DNA of 64,000 nt from Tilletiopsis washingtonensis (lineage: Eukaryota > Basidiomycota > Exobasidiomycetes > Entylomatales): assembly GCF_003144115.1 (NCBI RefSeq), contig NW_020312015.1, positions 62,001 through 126,000 on the forward strand, read 5' to 3'. The notes below the pieces were generated by a model. That model was given only the letters and a program-made list of their open reading frames with translations. It had not been told where the DNA came from and ran no database searches. Positions 21,998 through 33,809 of the stretch are shown piece after piece. Made by a program: the position numbers and the translations under genes. The first letter of the stretch is position 1. Each line of letters opens with the position of its first letter.

Positions 21998-24900
21998 CTA
22001 CGCCCACACGTTCATGCCAAAGAGGCTGGAGCGGCGAGTGGCGCTCTTGGGCGGCGCCATGTACGGCTGCTCAACGACGTCGAGCGACGCCTTGCGTGCG
22101 CGCGGCCACGCGAGAGCATTGAGGCCGAGCCGCGACGGCGTGCGGCGCAGCGAGCCACGCAGCTTGTCGACGCGGTCATGCGCCGTCGTCTCGTCGAGCT
22201 CCTCGTCGTCCTCTGAGTCAGAGAACGACGAGACGGTCGCCGTCGTCGCCGACGAGTCGGTGCGCACCATGGGCGGAGGCATCGAGTAGCTGTCCGTGCT
22301 GCTCGCCGATGAAGCAGCACTGCTGGCGGAGCCGTGACGCTCCATTGACGTAGACGAGCGCGACCACGTCTCAGATGCACGGTGCAGCGTCGTGCTCTTG
22401 CGCCGCACAAAGGGACTCATGCGGCGCGACATGGAGCTGCTGGAGCGCGCAAAGGCCAAGTCCTCCTCGGCCTCGGCCTCGGCGGAGATGACGGAGCCGA
22501 GCGAGGCGACAGAGCCGTTGCTGCTGCGCAGATGGCTGATCGACGAACGGCCCAGACTGGCACTCCACATGTTGCGCTCCATCGCCACGGGCAGCGAGGG
22601 ACGCGGACCCGTCGGGCTGAAGGCGACGATCTCCTCCGGCTCGGAGCTGGAGCGCTCGCTGCGTGCCGAGCCGGGCGGCGTCACCTGCGCAAACTCGCTG
22701 CGCAGCGTAAGCGACGACGTCGAGCTGCGCAGCTTGGCCGTGAGGCGAGCACGCAGGCCGCCGCTGGCCTGAGGGCGCGAAGGCGACGTGCCGAAAGTCG
22801 CCGCCTCGGCGCCAGCTTGCTGTGTGACACGCGCGACGAATGTGGCGACTGAGGCAGAGGAGGCGAAGCTCGTGCCAGTGCTCGACGTCTCGACCGGCGG
22901 CGGAGGCAGCGACTTGTCGGCCGGCGAAGGCGCACGCGGTGCCTGGCGAGGCGACTCGAAGGCGGTGGGCGCCGTCGGATCCGGGGTCGGCGGCACAGTG
23001 ACGAACTGGAAGGCGGCGGGCGCCAGCTGCGGCGTGATGGACTCGCTCATCCATGCACCAAGCAGCGGGCGTGCGGGCGGCGGCGCATTGAGCTGCTTAC
23101 GAGCCGACGGCGCCGCAACGCAGTGCTCCAGGCTGGCCATGCGAGCCGGCGTCTTGGGCAGTGCAGCATCCAGACGCGGACCTGTATGCCGACGGCGCGA
23201 GCTCGAGCCGCTGCCAGAGCGCGAAGAGCGCTTCTTGGGCGCTGTAGCTGCCTGCGGCTGCAGCAGTGCAGTTGTCGACACCGTTAGGTCCGTGGCGCTG
23301 GGACGGCGCAGGCTGCGCTCGGGACGAATCGGCTTGGTGGGAGAGGCGCTCGGCGTGGTCAGGCCACTGCTGATGCCCAGGCCCGTGGCGTCGCGCTGGA
23401 TCATCGCCATCTCGTCGCCGGGAATGCACATGATGCCGGCAGCCGTCGAGGCAAAGCTCCATGTGCTCGTCGTCGACGTGCTCGAGCCGCTGCGAGTGCG
23501 AGCCTCGGCTGACGCCATGCGAGGGCCAGTTGATAGCGAGTGGTGTGCGCTCGCAAACGTCGGCTGGTCGGAGGAGAGCGTGCCCTTGGGCGACTCGTGC
23601 ACATCCATCGCACCCGGCAGCGTCGGCAGCGTCGGCAGCGCCGGCAGCGGCTGACCCGTCAGACTCTGCCCATCGCGCTTCGGCGGCAGCTGGCGGGCGG
23701 CGCGGCGCGGCTGCTGCGGTTGCGGCTGTGGCTGCTGGCTCTGCACGGCCTGCTGCAGTGCTTCTTGCTGCACCAGCTTGCCGCGAGTCAGCGACGAGAG
23801 GCGCTCGGCCGACTTGAGACGCAGCGACAGGGCGCTGGCCTGCAGCACGACGGTCTGGCGTGCCGAGCCGGCGAGCGACATCATGGGGCTGGCGTCGGGC
23901 GTGCTGAACATCTCGCGCGAGCTGCGCGTCTTGCGCTTGTTGGCCGGAGCAGCGTGTGCACCGGCGGCCTCATCGTCATCATCAGAGCTCGACCACACCT
24001 CGAGCTCCTCGGCAAGGTGCGACGTGGCGCGGTGTGCCTCGTGGAACGGCGAGAGCGGCGAGTAGAGACTGCCCTTGGGCGTGTCGATCCAGCTCATGCT
24101 GCCCTGCGACGAGCCGGGCGACGTGTCGCTGCCGCCGAGTGGGCTGCCGGCATTGTAGCCGCCGTCGATGAAGCTGATGGCGGCATACAGCGTCGCGTCG
24201 TCGTCCTTGAGCTCGGGCGAGACGATGACGTGCTCGATCTTCTCAGCGCTGCTGGGACGCAGCGAGGCTTGCCGCGGCTCGCTACGCCGCGAAGGCCGTG
24301 GCGACGGCGTGTGCGGACCGGCGGCCTCGAGCGAGGGAGAAGAGCCCGAGAGCTCTCGCGTGCGTCTCCGGCTCGACTGAGCCTTGACTTTGGCCTCAAA
24401 CAGCGTGCGGCTGCGGCGGCGTGCATGGCCAGGACGAGCAGCAGCAGACGAAGCAGCCGTGGCAGCGACGCTGGCCGTCGCGGCGCGAGCAAGCATGGCG
24501 TCCGTGTCGCTGAGCATGCGGCGGTGGCTGCGGCCGGTCTGGCGCTTCGGCGTGTGGAACGCCGCCTGAGACGCCACGGTGGGCGTGCGGTCCGTCTCGG
24601 TGGAGCTGCCTGTGTCGTCGACGAGCAGCCGGCTCGACGACGCACCTTGCCTCGGCGACCGAGAGCCCGCAGCCGAAGTGGTGTAGGCGCGTGGCCGCGC
24701 CGGCTCTTCCGGTGCAAAGCTGACGCTGTACTCGGGCGCGTCGTCGTAGTGCGTCGAGGTGCTGGCAATCGACGAGATCGAGTCGCTCGTCGGCATGGCG
24801 CTGACCGAGGAGGTCGAGGTGCGCAGCATGATGACGATGGGCGGCGAGCGCGTGATGGACTGGCCTCTGCGAGTGCGGGCGCTGTACGAGGCGCGCTGGA

Positions 24901-25594
24901 AGCTCTCAATCTCGCTGGCGAGCGGCGAGCTGGGCAGCTGCTCGACGCTGAACTGCGACGACTGGCGGCGAAAGGCCGGGCGCGTGGGCTGTGCAGACGG
25001 CGGCGAACGCTCTGCTTCGGGCGACTCGGGCCCGGAGAAGTTGTGCGGCGTCGAAGGTGAGTGCGAAGAGAAGGAATTCAGCAGCGCAGGGCTCTTGGTG
25101 TCGCTAAGCAGTTCTTCTAGATCGATGACCATGCCCGCGAGCGAGGCGGAGCGCGGCGACGAGGGCGAGTCCATCGTCGGCGAGCGGGGCGTGGCGCATG
25201 AGCGCGGCCGGTCGGCAGACGGCGCAGTAGGCGCGGAGCAGGCATCATTGGCGAGCGAGAAGCGGCGCGGCGAGGCGAGGATGGAGAGCGGGCGCAGCGA
25301 GCGGGCAGACGAGGCGCGCAGCGGCGTCGGGCGAGGCGCCGACGGGCGGTTCCAGGAGCGGACGTGGTTGCGCAGCACGGCGGGTTCGTGTTGCAGCAGG
25401 AACGGCGCCGGCGTGTTGGTGTAGGAGAGCGAGCGCGAGAGGCGGTGCGAGGCAGTACGTTCGGTCAGGGCGGCGGAGAGAGAGCGGGCGTGGGAGGAGG
25501 AGGAGGTGGGAGTGGACTGGTCAGCGCGGGCGCTGGGAAAGCGGAACGGCAGCGGCTGCACCGGTGCAGCGGCGGCGTCGAGAGACGAGCTCAT
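21998..25594 (-). CDS. Large intrinsically disordered Ser-rich protein, function unknown
   Basis: A single exon of 1198 residues. I recognise no domain. It is Ser/Pro/Ala/Arg-rich with many SP, TP and RxxS sites (for example RRRSRTLFEAKVKA, RTPSRLGLNALAWPRARKAS), which suggests heavy phosphorylation. More ordered islands lie at about 165-180 (MVIDLEELLSDTKSPALLN), about 505-530 (HVIVSPELKDDDATLYAAIS) and the last 50 residues (basic, ending SSLFGMNVWA). The frame is open for over 3.5 kb with protein-like acidic patches, supporting coding. The start used is the ATG before SSSLDAAAAPVQP; an ATG 147 bp upstream is also in frame. Confidence 0.75.
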   Translation of the reverse strand: MSSSLDAAAAPVQPLPFRFPSARADQSTPTSSSSHARSLSAALTERTASHRLSRSLSYTNTPAPFLLQHEPAVLRNHVRSWNRPSAPRPTPLRASSARSLRPLSILASPRRFSLANDACSAPTAPSADRPRSCATPRSPTMDSPSSPRSASLAGMVIDLEELLSDTKSPALLNSFSSHSPSTPHNFSGPESPEAERSPPSAQPTRPAFRRQSSQFSVEQLPSSPLASEIESFQRASYSARTRRGQSITRSPPIVIMLRTSTSSVSAMPTSDSISSIASTSTHYDDAPEYSVSFAPEEPARPRAYTTSAAGSRSPRQGASSSRLLVDDTGSSTETDRTPTVASQAAFHTPKRQTGRSHRRMLSDTDAMLARAATASVAATAASSAAARPGHARRRSRTLFEAKVKAQSSRRRTRELSGSSPSLEAAGPHTPSPRPSRRSEPRQASLRPSSAEKIEHVIVSPELKDDDATLYAAISFIDGGYNAGSPLGGSDTSPGSSQGSMSWIDTPKGSLYSPLSPFHEAHRATSHLAEELEVWSSSDDDDEAAGAHAAPANKRKTRSSREMFSTPDASPMMSLAGSARQTVVLQASALSLRLKSAERLSSLTRGKLVQQEALQQAVQSQQPQPQPQQPRRAARQLPPKRDGQSLTGQPLPALPTLPTLPGAMDVHESPKGTLSSDQPTFASAHHSLSTGPRMASAEARTRSGSSTSTTSTWSFASTAAGIMCIPGDEMAMIQRDATGLGISSGLTTPSASPTKPIRPERSLRRPSATDLTVSTTALLQPQAATAPKKRSSRSGSGSSSRRRHTGPRLDAALPKTPARMASLEHCVAAPSARKQLNAPPPARPLLGAWMSESITPQLAPAAFQFVTVPPTPDPTAPTAFESPRQAPRAPSPADKSLPPPPVETSSTGTSFASSASVATFVARVTQQAGAEAATFGTSPSRPQASGGLRARLTAKLRSSTSSLTLRSEFAQVTPPGSARSERSSSEPEEIVAFSPTGPRPSLPVAMERNMWSASLGRSSISHLRSSNGSVASLGSVISAEAEAEEDLAFARSSSSMSRRMSPFVRRKSTTLHRASETWSRSSTSMERHGSASSAASSASSTDSYSMPPPMVRTDSSATTATVSSFSDSEDDEELDETTAHDRVDKLRGSLRRTPSRLGLNALAWPRARKASLDVVEQPYMAPPKSATRRSSLFGMNVWA

Positions 25595-28210
25595 GGCCGA
25601 GGCATGGGCTTCACGGAGCGGGGACGGGAGCGGGAGCAGGTGGTGGAGAAGAGGCAGTGCGCCCTGTTCGAGTGACGAGCGGCGCCCGTCGGCACAGACA
25701 GGAACATGCGAGCAGCAAGCAAGGAGCATGCCGCCGCCCACGCAGCCCTGTCACACACCCCTGGCCGCGGCGTATGGCGCAGAACACTCTATCGGCAGTG
25801 CCGCGCAGGCTCGAGACAGGAGGGGTCCACGGCGCGCCGCCGGCGTCGGCGCCACTGTGGCCCTCGTGCTGCGCCCTCACCGGAGCCGCGCACACCAATG
25901 CTGCGCCGTGGCGCACCGCGTGGATTGCGTAACGCCCATCACGCCGGATGGAGCGAGCGTGCCGGATGGAGGTGGTGGCCGGGAGGCAGACGATGCGCGC
26001 CGGCCGCGCCGCTGCGGTGGAGGCGCCGCGCCGCCCGCGCCAGAGGAGCCTCGCCCGCCGCCGCCTATTCTGGACCTCGCTGCACCTGCTCCTGACCTGC
26101 TCCTCTCCGCCGTCTGGCCACGTTGCACCTCTCGTCGCATCATACTCACGTGAAAAGAAGAAGGGCGGAGACGCTTCGTGGCGTGGCGGTCTGGCGGCGG
26201 ACTGCGGAGGAGGCGAGGGACGTGGAGGAGGGATGAGGATGGATGGGCAGGGGCAGCCCTCGTCCGGGCTGCGATGACGCCGGCACCTTATACTTGCCCC
26301 TGCCTCTAAGTCTGCTCGCTGCCGCCAGGGCCACGGATGCGGGCGTGCCTCGCTCGCCCGGCCGGTGGCAAGCAGCGCATCGGAGCCGCCGCAGCCGGGC
26401 GAGGCGAGGGCAATGCAGGGTGCAGCGGCTGCGTCCCGGGGCGTGCTTCGACCGAGCACACGCAACGGCCGGCGCACGGAGGGGGCCGTCTATGCATGCC
26501 AGAGCGCGAGATGGCCTTCGCAGCTGCAGCTGCACCACCGCCCCGTCAGCGTCTATGCCGGCAAGATGAGCCTAAGCGCATCCCCCTGCGCAGCCATCCG
26601 CGCTGCAGGAACTTTGGCCAGGCACGCCCGGCGAGCTCGCGTGCCTCCTGTGACGATCGAACAGGACAGCAAGCCGTGCACCGTTTGCTCCCTAGCGCTG
26701 GCTCGTGGGTGCCGCAGCACAGGGCCCTCGAGGTGCTGCAGCTGCTGCGCTGCTCGTGCCGTAGCGCGCCACATCTCACCCGTCCGAGTGCAGCGCGCCA
26801 GAGCCTCTCGCGCGTCGCAGCCGCAGCCGCAGCGCGAGGGCGATGCACATCTGTTTGCACCGCCGTGCGTGCGCCGTTGGCGCTGCAGTCGCAGAGCAAG
26901 GGCCGGCGGCTCAGGCATGGGCGCAGGGTGCGGCAGCGCAGCAAGGGCCGACGACGAGGGGATGCCTTGGCTTCGCGCTGGAGCGAGCTCGGCGTCGCTG
27001 CGCTGCTGCTGCGTGCTGCTGCTGCTGCGCCCCCTTCGCCTCGGCCGCGGGCTGCCCGTTGCGCGCCGCAGCTTCGCACGCGCTCGCCTCCCCCTTGCGC
27101 TGGCGCCAACGGCCGGGGCGCGTCGCCACCTCCCGCGCGAGACGCTCCCTCCGCCTCGCGGCCCTCCCTGCTCCCTGCTCCTAGCCGCGTCGCCCATGTG
27201 CTTCAGGCACACACCCTTCTCGCCGAGCGACGATCGACAACGAATGCCTTGCGTAAGCGCCAGATCCAGTCCGGCCCTTAGCAGCGTCGCACAGCGGTGC
27301 GGCGATGGCGGTCGGCGGTGCCGCGCTCGCTGACGCGTGCACCGCCGGCGAAAGCACAGCCAGAGCAAGGCACGGCCGCCGGCCAGCGAGCTCGGCCAGC
27401 GGCAGAAGCTCCCTCTCGTGGGCGTGGGCGTCGGCGTCGGCGTCGGCGCAGCACCTCGGGCGAGTCGCGCCGTGCCCGATGGCGCACCCCGCCCCCTGTT
27501 CTCACGCTGCCAGCCGCCTCTCGCGCACGGCCAAGCATCGGCCTGCCGCCTGCACTGGCGCTGCATTCCGGCAAGTATCCTGCGTCCTTGGATGCTGATC
27601 CGCACTTCCACACTCCGCAGCGGCAAACAGGAGCTTCCTCAGGCATGACGACCCGGCGGCGGAGCAGGCGGAGCAGCGAAACCGCCGGGCGCGCCTGGCG
27701 AGCCGTTAGTCTGGCACCCCTTGCGGCGCGGCGAGGGTGCGCGAGGGAGCCGTCGACGCGGTGCCTGGGCGGCACGCAGCCGCCGCAGCAGCAGAGCATC
27801 AGCGTGCAGCGCCGAGCCGCCGCACCCTGCGGCCATAGCGTCGATGCGGTGCTGCACACTTCTGCGATGCTGCTCATCGTCGCCTCGCAGCATCCATGCG
27901 ATGGACGAGGGTGCGTCAAGGGGCCGGCGGGACGAGAGGGCGTGAGAAAGCCCTGCGTGCTGCCGCCGCGTGGTCCCGAGAAACCGCAACCGCCCATCAG
28001 CTGCGCCTCGTCACGCGCGCCAGCGCCAGAGATGCGCTCCAAGGGTCGGGTCCAATATCCTGCGCATGCAGAAGCATCGAGCAAAGAAGGACCTGAGCAT
28101 ATTACAGGACGTGTGGAGTGCGTCCAAGGGTCGTTGTCCACGACACCTGACGCGTGTGACGGCCCTCCGGCGCACGTGTGTAGAGCTCGCTGCACGTCCG
28201 ACGAGCTCAA

Positions 28211-28283
28211 ACAGCACGTCAGACGCCAGAACGTCTTCGCAGTGAGCTTGATGTACGGAGGACAACTACATCAGACGTGCTGT
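28211..28283. repeat. Inverted repeat, 10-bp perfect arms
   Basis: acagcacgtc at 28211-28220 is exactly complementary to gacgtgctgt at 28274-28283, with a 53-base loop. Confidence 0.6.
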
Positions 28284-28614
28284 GTCGTCTCGCAAAGCCT
28301 AATGCGCACAAGCGAGGTTATCCTAGCATCGTGCGTGCGGAGATGACATGCCTGGTGGGCTGCCTGGCTCCGACGAGCTTTGTCTACACGTGTCATGCCT
28401 CGGGCAGGTCGTGCTTGCACCGCGGACACTGCAGCTGTATGTGCTATGTAAAGTCAGCAGTGGAGACTTCTTCGGTCTCCTGAGAGGGCTTAGAGCTCAA
28501 GTGAGGCGCTGTCATCGGCGGCATCGAGAGCTCGGCAGCACGCGACGCGACGCGTCACTGCCGTCGGCTGGGCCGGCTCACCTTGAGCCCGTTTTTGCAG
28601 ACGTAGCGCGACGC

Positions 28615-28654
28615 AAGAGTCGACTCTTTTGACGTCGATATGTCAAGAAGAGTC
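28615..28654. repeat. Nested palindrome / hairpin cluster
   Basis: aagagtcgactctt (28615-28628) is a perfect 14-base palindrome. Its right half, gactcttttgac (28622-28633), also pairs with gtcaagaagagtc (28642-28654) with one extra base, over an 8-base loop. Three arms of the same 6-mer therefore compete for pairing. Confidence 0.7.
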
Positions 28655-29097
28655 TCATGTAGCTGTGGATGCTGCTTCTGCTTGCCTCCAGCTAAGAATG
28701 CAGTGGACCCAGCGCACTTAACCGCGCTTGCGAGGCGCGGGAGGCACGTGCGCGCGGCCGAGGTGTTCCGACACATGGCATTTCATCGGCCGCGTTCCGA
28801 CGTCAGCAAGGTCTCGACGCCCACCTCGCAGACCCGCAGCTCTATCGACATGCTTCCAGTGCACGACCGAACAAAGCTTTCTGCGGCCTGGTCCGGTGGA
28901 CGGCGTGTGGAGGAGCTGCCTCGGCAGCGCACTTGCAGCGCACACAAGAGCATCTGGTATCTCTGATACATTCACAGGGTGACAGAGCGAAAGGCCAACA
29001 GGAGCAAGCACGGGCAAAGAAGCAGCACTCGAAGAAACACTTCGCACGGTGCTCATCGAGCGACCGCCGACGATGTTGGAAAGCAGCCAGACGCAAC

Positions 29098-30290
29098 TCA
29101 GGCACTGCGGCCGACGCGCCACAGCTGGAAGATGCGCGAGAGGAAGAAGTCGCGGAAGCGGCCGGGCATGTAGTACATGATGAAGGCCATCGTCGACTTC
29201 GCGCCCTGCAGTAACAGACATCAGCTGCGGCAGAGGGGATCATGCCGACGGGCCAGCACTACGCACCGTCACGAGGTAAGCACGCGGCCGCCGCTTCACC
29301 ACCGCCTTGCGCACCACGGCGGCAAACTCAGCCGTAGGCGTGGGGTGGCCGAGCTGCGAGTACTGCGCACGGTACTTGATCATGTCGGCCACATTCTCGT
29401 AGCTCGACGACTTGGCGAGCTGGATCGTGCCCTCGCCCGCGTCGCCGATCGACGACTTGATCGCGCCGGGAGCGAGGATGACGACCTGAGACGGAGTCAG
29501 ACGGGGCACCGAAGCTGCACGCCGCAGTAGCTGGACTCACGTTGATGCCAAAGCCAGCGAGCTCGGCGCGCATGCAGTCGGACACGGCGTGCACAGCAGC
29601 CTTAGACGCCGCGTATGCGCCGGCGTACGGCAGCGGGCACAGGCTATCGGAGCGTCAGCGGGGGAGCATGCGCTGGGGCTGTGACGGCAGCGACTCACGC
29701 CGCAGTCGAGCCGACGTTGACGATGGTGCCCGAGCGCTGCTTGATCATGTGCGGCGCCACGGCCTGCGTCACGCGCAGAAGGCCGAAGTACTGCCGACGG
29801 GGTGAGAGTCAGCGCGAGCGCCTGCAGCCCATGAGCAGGCACAGGCGTTGCCAAGCGGCTGATGCTGGCTCCGAGTCGCATCCATGGCGAGCCCGACTCT
29901 CCAGATCTTCGCCGCATCTCTTCGCAACGCCTTCAGCACACTCACGTTGGCCTCAAACGTCTGGCGCTGCCGCTCAATGTCCACCTCCACCACGGGCCCG
30001 ACGGCCGCATTCGTGCCTGCGTTGTTGATGAGCAGGTCGATGCGACCCAGCTGGCGCACCGCCTCATCGACGGCCTCGCGCACGCTCTCGGCGTCGGTGA
30101 CGTCGAGGGCAAAGCGCCACACGTTGGGCGGCAGCGTCTCGAGGGCGCTCATCTTGCGCGCCGTCGCCACGACGCGGTGCTTGCCGGCGCCGGCAAACTC
30201 GACGGCCAGCGCGCGCCCGATGCCCGACGAGCAGCCGGTGATGAAGACGACGGGACGCGTGTCGTCGGGCGTGTTTGGCGTGGCGGACAT
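29098..30290 (-). CDS. AYR1: Short-chain dehydrogenase/reductase, AYR1-type (1-acyl-DHAP reductase-like)
   Basis: Exons 30290-29946, 29790-29699, 29643-29541, 29485-29267 and 29205-29098 give 288 residues. The NADP-binding TGxxxGIG motif is ITGCSSGIGRALA; NNAG is in LLINNAGTNA. The catalytic triad is Ser143 (NVGSTAA), Tyr156 and Lys160 (AYAASKAA) with canonical spacing. The C-terminal portion, YMPGRFRDFFLSRIF, resembles the membrane-associated end of yeast Ayr1, which reduces 1-acyldihydroxyacetone phosphate in ether-lipid/phosphatidate synthesis and is found on lipid droplets and ER (family knowledge). Closely related classical SDRs cannot be ruled out. Intron 1 is 155 nt, others about 55-61. 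Confidence 0.85.
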
Positions 30291-30544
30291 GGCGGCTGTG
30301 TTGGTGGTGTGAGGGAAGGAAGGATGAGCTTCAGCGCAGCCTTTCAATTTTAGTTCCGCGTCGTGGGGCGCCCGGCTCGCCGAGCGCCGGAGCCGGACGG
30401 CGACTTCTTATGACGTGCGGCGCTGCCCGACTCCCGGCCTGTCACTCGACTGCACAGACCCCAACCTCGTCCAGCCTCGCACTCCTCGCACTCGACAGCT
30501 GAGCACGCTGTGGTGATACATGGATGACTATTGCACACGTCTCC

Positions 30545-33500
30545 TCAAGCACCCTCGACACGCGCATGCATGCCGTACACGGCGGCGCGCACGGCGTAGA
30601 AGGAGCGCCCGACGTTGCCCTCGATGACGACGGTGCCCTCGCTCTCCTTGCGCACCGTGACGCCGGGCGGGGCGGCCGCCTTGCTCTGTGTCGTCGCAGA
30701 CGTGCCGCACACGAGCGAGCCCTCGCCGGCGAACTCCGAGGCCATGCGGTGATGCGTCGCCAGCGCCGCCTTGAGCGTCGAGAGATGCAGGTCGCCGATG
30801 AAGAGCGTCGGCGCCAGGTCGCTCGCCGGGCGCTCTCGCTTCGACTTGACGACCGCACCGTCGGCTGCCGCGTCCTGTGCGACGGCCTCGAGGGGCGCCA
30901 ACGCAGGTGCCAGCGGCTCCAGCGTCGGCACGGCGCTCTCGGCGGCGTAGCGCACCGTGGCACGCAGGTGCGCCACCTCGTAGTCCTCGAACGCCGACAG
31001 GCGCAACGAGCCCATGAGGCCCTCGCCCAGGTGCAGCGTGTAGGCGTTCGTCAGCTCGCCGATGCGAGTGACTTCGCCCAGCGCCGGCGCGTAGATGTCC
31101 GCCGTCATGCCGCGCACGGCGGCGAAGGCCTTGAGAGCATCGTTGCGCGCCGCCTGTGCGCCGCCGACGAGCAGCAAGCGTCGTGGCAGGAGCTGAGGCA
31201 GGAGCGTCTTGAGCGCACGGCCGTCGGCCAGGCCAGACATGTCGATGAAGGCCACGCGGCACGACATGCTGAGATGCTCGATGTGCGTGACGATCTTGCT
31301 TGGCGGCGCCTTCGGGCCCTCCTTCTCCTTCTCCTCCTTCTCGAGTCGTCGTTGCCGCGCCTCGGCCGTCTCGGCTCGTTCTGCCGCTGGCAGTCCGTCG
31401 CCGTCTGGTCGGCTCGCCTCGATCTCGCGCCGGCGCGAGAGCCAGCGAGCCACGTCGATCGTCTCGCCGTACGCGTCCACGCGCCGCTTGCGCTCGATGA
31501 ACGGGAACATGCGATACCGCACGCCGGTGCCGTGCCGCCCAGCGTTGTTGGCGCCACCGGATGCGCCGGCACCAAAGAACGTCGTGGCACGGCCTGCTGC
31601 ACCGCGGAGGTACACGTCAAAGGAGAGGTCCGAGCCGCCGCCTTGCGCTCCTTCTGCCGTCTCGCCGCCCATGGCGCCGGCGCCCTCGCGCTTGCGCTTG
31701 CGTCCAGAGCCGGGCTCGGCGTACGTGTCGGCCGCCTCACCAGCACCCTCGTCGCCGGCAGCAGACGAGGCGTCCGAGTCGTCCGAGTCACTCTCATCGG
31801 CCTCCTCATCGGCCTCGAGTCGTCGCCGTGTGCGAGCGCGCAGTGCCTGCTGCGTGGCGGCGCGCTCTGCTGCTAGCCGCTCTGCCTCGTTGTGCTTGGC
31901 GAGCTCTTCGCCTTCCAAGGGCACGCGCAGGTGCAGCTGCAGACGCGAATGTCAGCTCAGGCCTTCGCTCGACCTGCACAGCGACTCACCTGAATGTCAC
32001 AGCTCTGGCCAATGACCACGTCCTTGCCCACGCTAGCCTTTCCGAACTTAGCATTGGCCTCCTGCAGCGTCTCCCACTGGTCGTACAGCCAGCGCGACAG
32101 CGAGCCCGGATCGCCGCGCTGCGTCAGGATGACGGCGTCACCAGGACTCTTGGCTGCTCGTGCCAGCAGCACGCGGGCCGGACCATGCGTCGCGGAGAGT
32201 GGCACGGCAAGCACGACCTTGGGCGCATCTTGCGGCACGGCCTCGTCCAGTGCCGCCAGGGAGGAGAAGATGCGCAGGTATCTGCGACGATACTATCAGC
32301 GCCACGAGAGCTCTCGCGTAGTCTCGCGCAACCCACTTGAACTCGAGTGGGTTCGACGGCTGCGCATTGCGGTCGCCTCTCCGTCCGCGTCCCTCATCCA
32401 CCTGCTCGCCAGCCTGCGTGGCCCACGACTTGGTGGTCCACTCCATGAGTGCACGGGCACGCTCGAGCAGCTCCTTGCCTGTCCGCGACACGAGACACAG
32501 CGGGAAGCGCGCGTGCGGGTATGCGAATGCCCAGTGGGCATCGAGCAGCACCAGGAGCTCGAGCAGGCGTGCTGATGCGTCGACGGGCAGCAGTACGGAG
32601 TGGCCCGCGCGGATTGTGTTGTGCACGATGTCTGGCACGAGAACGCGGATCAGCCCCGACGCCGCAGCGCTCTCCACAGCCACTCACCTAGCAATGCTGC
32701 ATCTCTGTCCTTTCGACGCGCGTTGACCACCAGACTGCGTTCAACATCCGTGACGAGCACATCGGCACGGCGCACCGCATCCAGTGCACCTGCGCTGCTG
32801 CTGCCCGGCGGTGGCGCGCCTGCGCCGGCTGATGGCGAGGCAATCAGAGCGGTGCCATCCAGGTGCCGCTCGCGCATATGGTTCCAGTCGAGCGCCAGCA
32901 GCAGTGTACCAGCAGTCGGCGAGCGGATTTTCCAGAGCGTGCCGCCGAGACTGTGGCCGGCGGCGTATGCCGTGAGGATGACTCCCGCGCACTTGCCTGC
33001 TCATCTCGCGTCAGCCTAGAGGAGTACAGCAAGCGTCGCTGGGACTGACCATCAAGCTGCGTCGGCTGCAGATACCGCACAGTGCGCACCGACTCAAATG
33101 CCTCGTCGACCTCCTGCCGCGTCGGCACGCAGCGCTGCCAGCCACCGGGCAGTGGGCTCGCGTCCGTCGCCTCCATCTCATCGCGCCAGCCGTCGGCCGC
33201 TTCGAGGGTCGTCAGGCGGCCCATCGTTGCCGTGGGCAGCGAAGCAAAGGCGGGACACCGCAAGCCGAGACGAGCCCATGCCCAGGCGTAGAGACCGATG
33301 TGCGAGAGAGTCGAGTGGCAGAGCAGCACGAGATCAATCGAGGGCGCGATCCTGACGGCAAGGAGGCGTCAGCAGCGGGCACGCATTGCGGCGCTCACAG
33401 GGCTGCCGGGCGTGCACTGCCTCTGCCGCGGCCACACTACTCACTCGAGCAGCAGCGTATCCAGGCCCTCGCCCTGAGCGCGCCGGGCCAGCTCTTCGCC

Positions 33501-33809
33501 CTCGAGGCGCGGCGCCTGCTCCTCGGGCTCCTCCTCGCGCTCCTGCTTGACGGGCGGCGAGCTGCCGGATGCCTCTGCCTCCTGCGCCTTCTCCTGCGCC
33601 TGCACCGCAGAGATGCGCGAGAGCTCAAAGATGAGGCTCTCAGGTGCGCCGGCGCCAAGGAGGATGCGCACGTCGTCGATGTCGAGCAGGTACGCCAGGG
33701 CCTTTGGCCGCTCGACCTCGGCGCCGGCCGCGGCGTCGCCGAGCGTAAGGCTGGCGCTGCCCGCCTGCGCGGGTGCCCACGGCACCGAGAGGGGCGTGAG
33801 CGTGATCAT
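30545..33809 (-). CDS. CFT2: Cleavage and polyadenylation factor subunit CPSF100/Cft2
   Basis: This is a structural subunit of the pre-mRNA 3'-end processing complex. Six exons (33809-33445, 33351-33050, 32996-32688, 32631-32337, 32281-31990, 31936-30545) give 984 residues. The start MITLTPLSVPW matches the family beginning (MTSIIKLTTLSG-like). The metallo-beta-lactamase fold follows with AAGHSLGGTLWKI and LLLALDWNHMRERHLDG, then DVERSLVVNARRKDRD and the beta-CASP segment with SVLLPVDASARLLELL and LCLVSRTGKELLERA. As in other CPSF100 proteins the nuclease metal site is degenerate: LLCHSTLSHIG replaces the active HxHxDH. QLHLRVPLEGEEL and FVDMSGLADGR-like C-terminal elements also match. An acidic insert (DESDSDDSD) and a KRKRE patch lie in the linker. 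Intron 2 has a gtcagt donor. Confidence 0.95.

Larger units (their letters stand above)
25595..29097. other. 3.5-kb block with no recognisable gene
   Basis: Open frames occur in all six phases, but none has a domain, acidic/hydrophobic patterning or plausible splice-linked partner; most are Arg/Ala/Ser strings expected from GC-rich non-coding DNA. A GGCGTS hexanucleotide repeats about 4.7 times at 27421-27448. From about 28000 onward the base composition becomes visibly less GC-rich and contains two inverted repeats (separate entries). I looked for tRNA B-box-like sequence and found none. It may contain a non-coding transcript or an unrecognised fast-evolving gene. Confidence 0.4.

Noticed and set aside
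26365-28346. Overlapping long plus-strand frames in the 3.5-kb gene-free block
   Set aside because: No domain, start context or splice-compatible partners; open frames occur in all phases at similar length.
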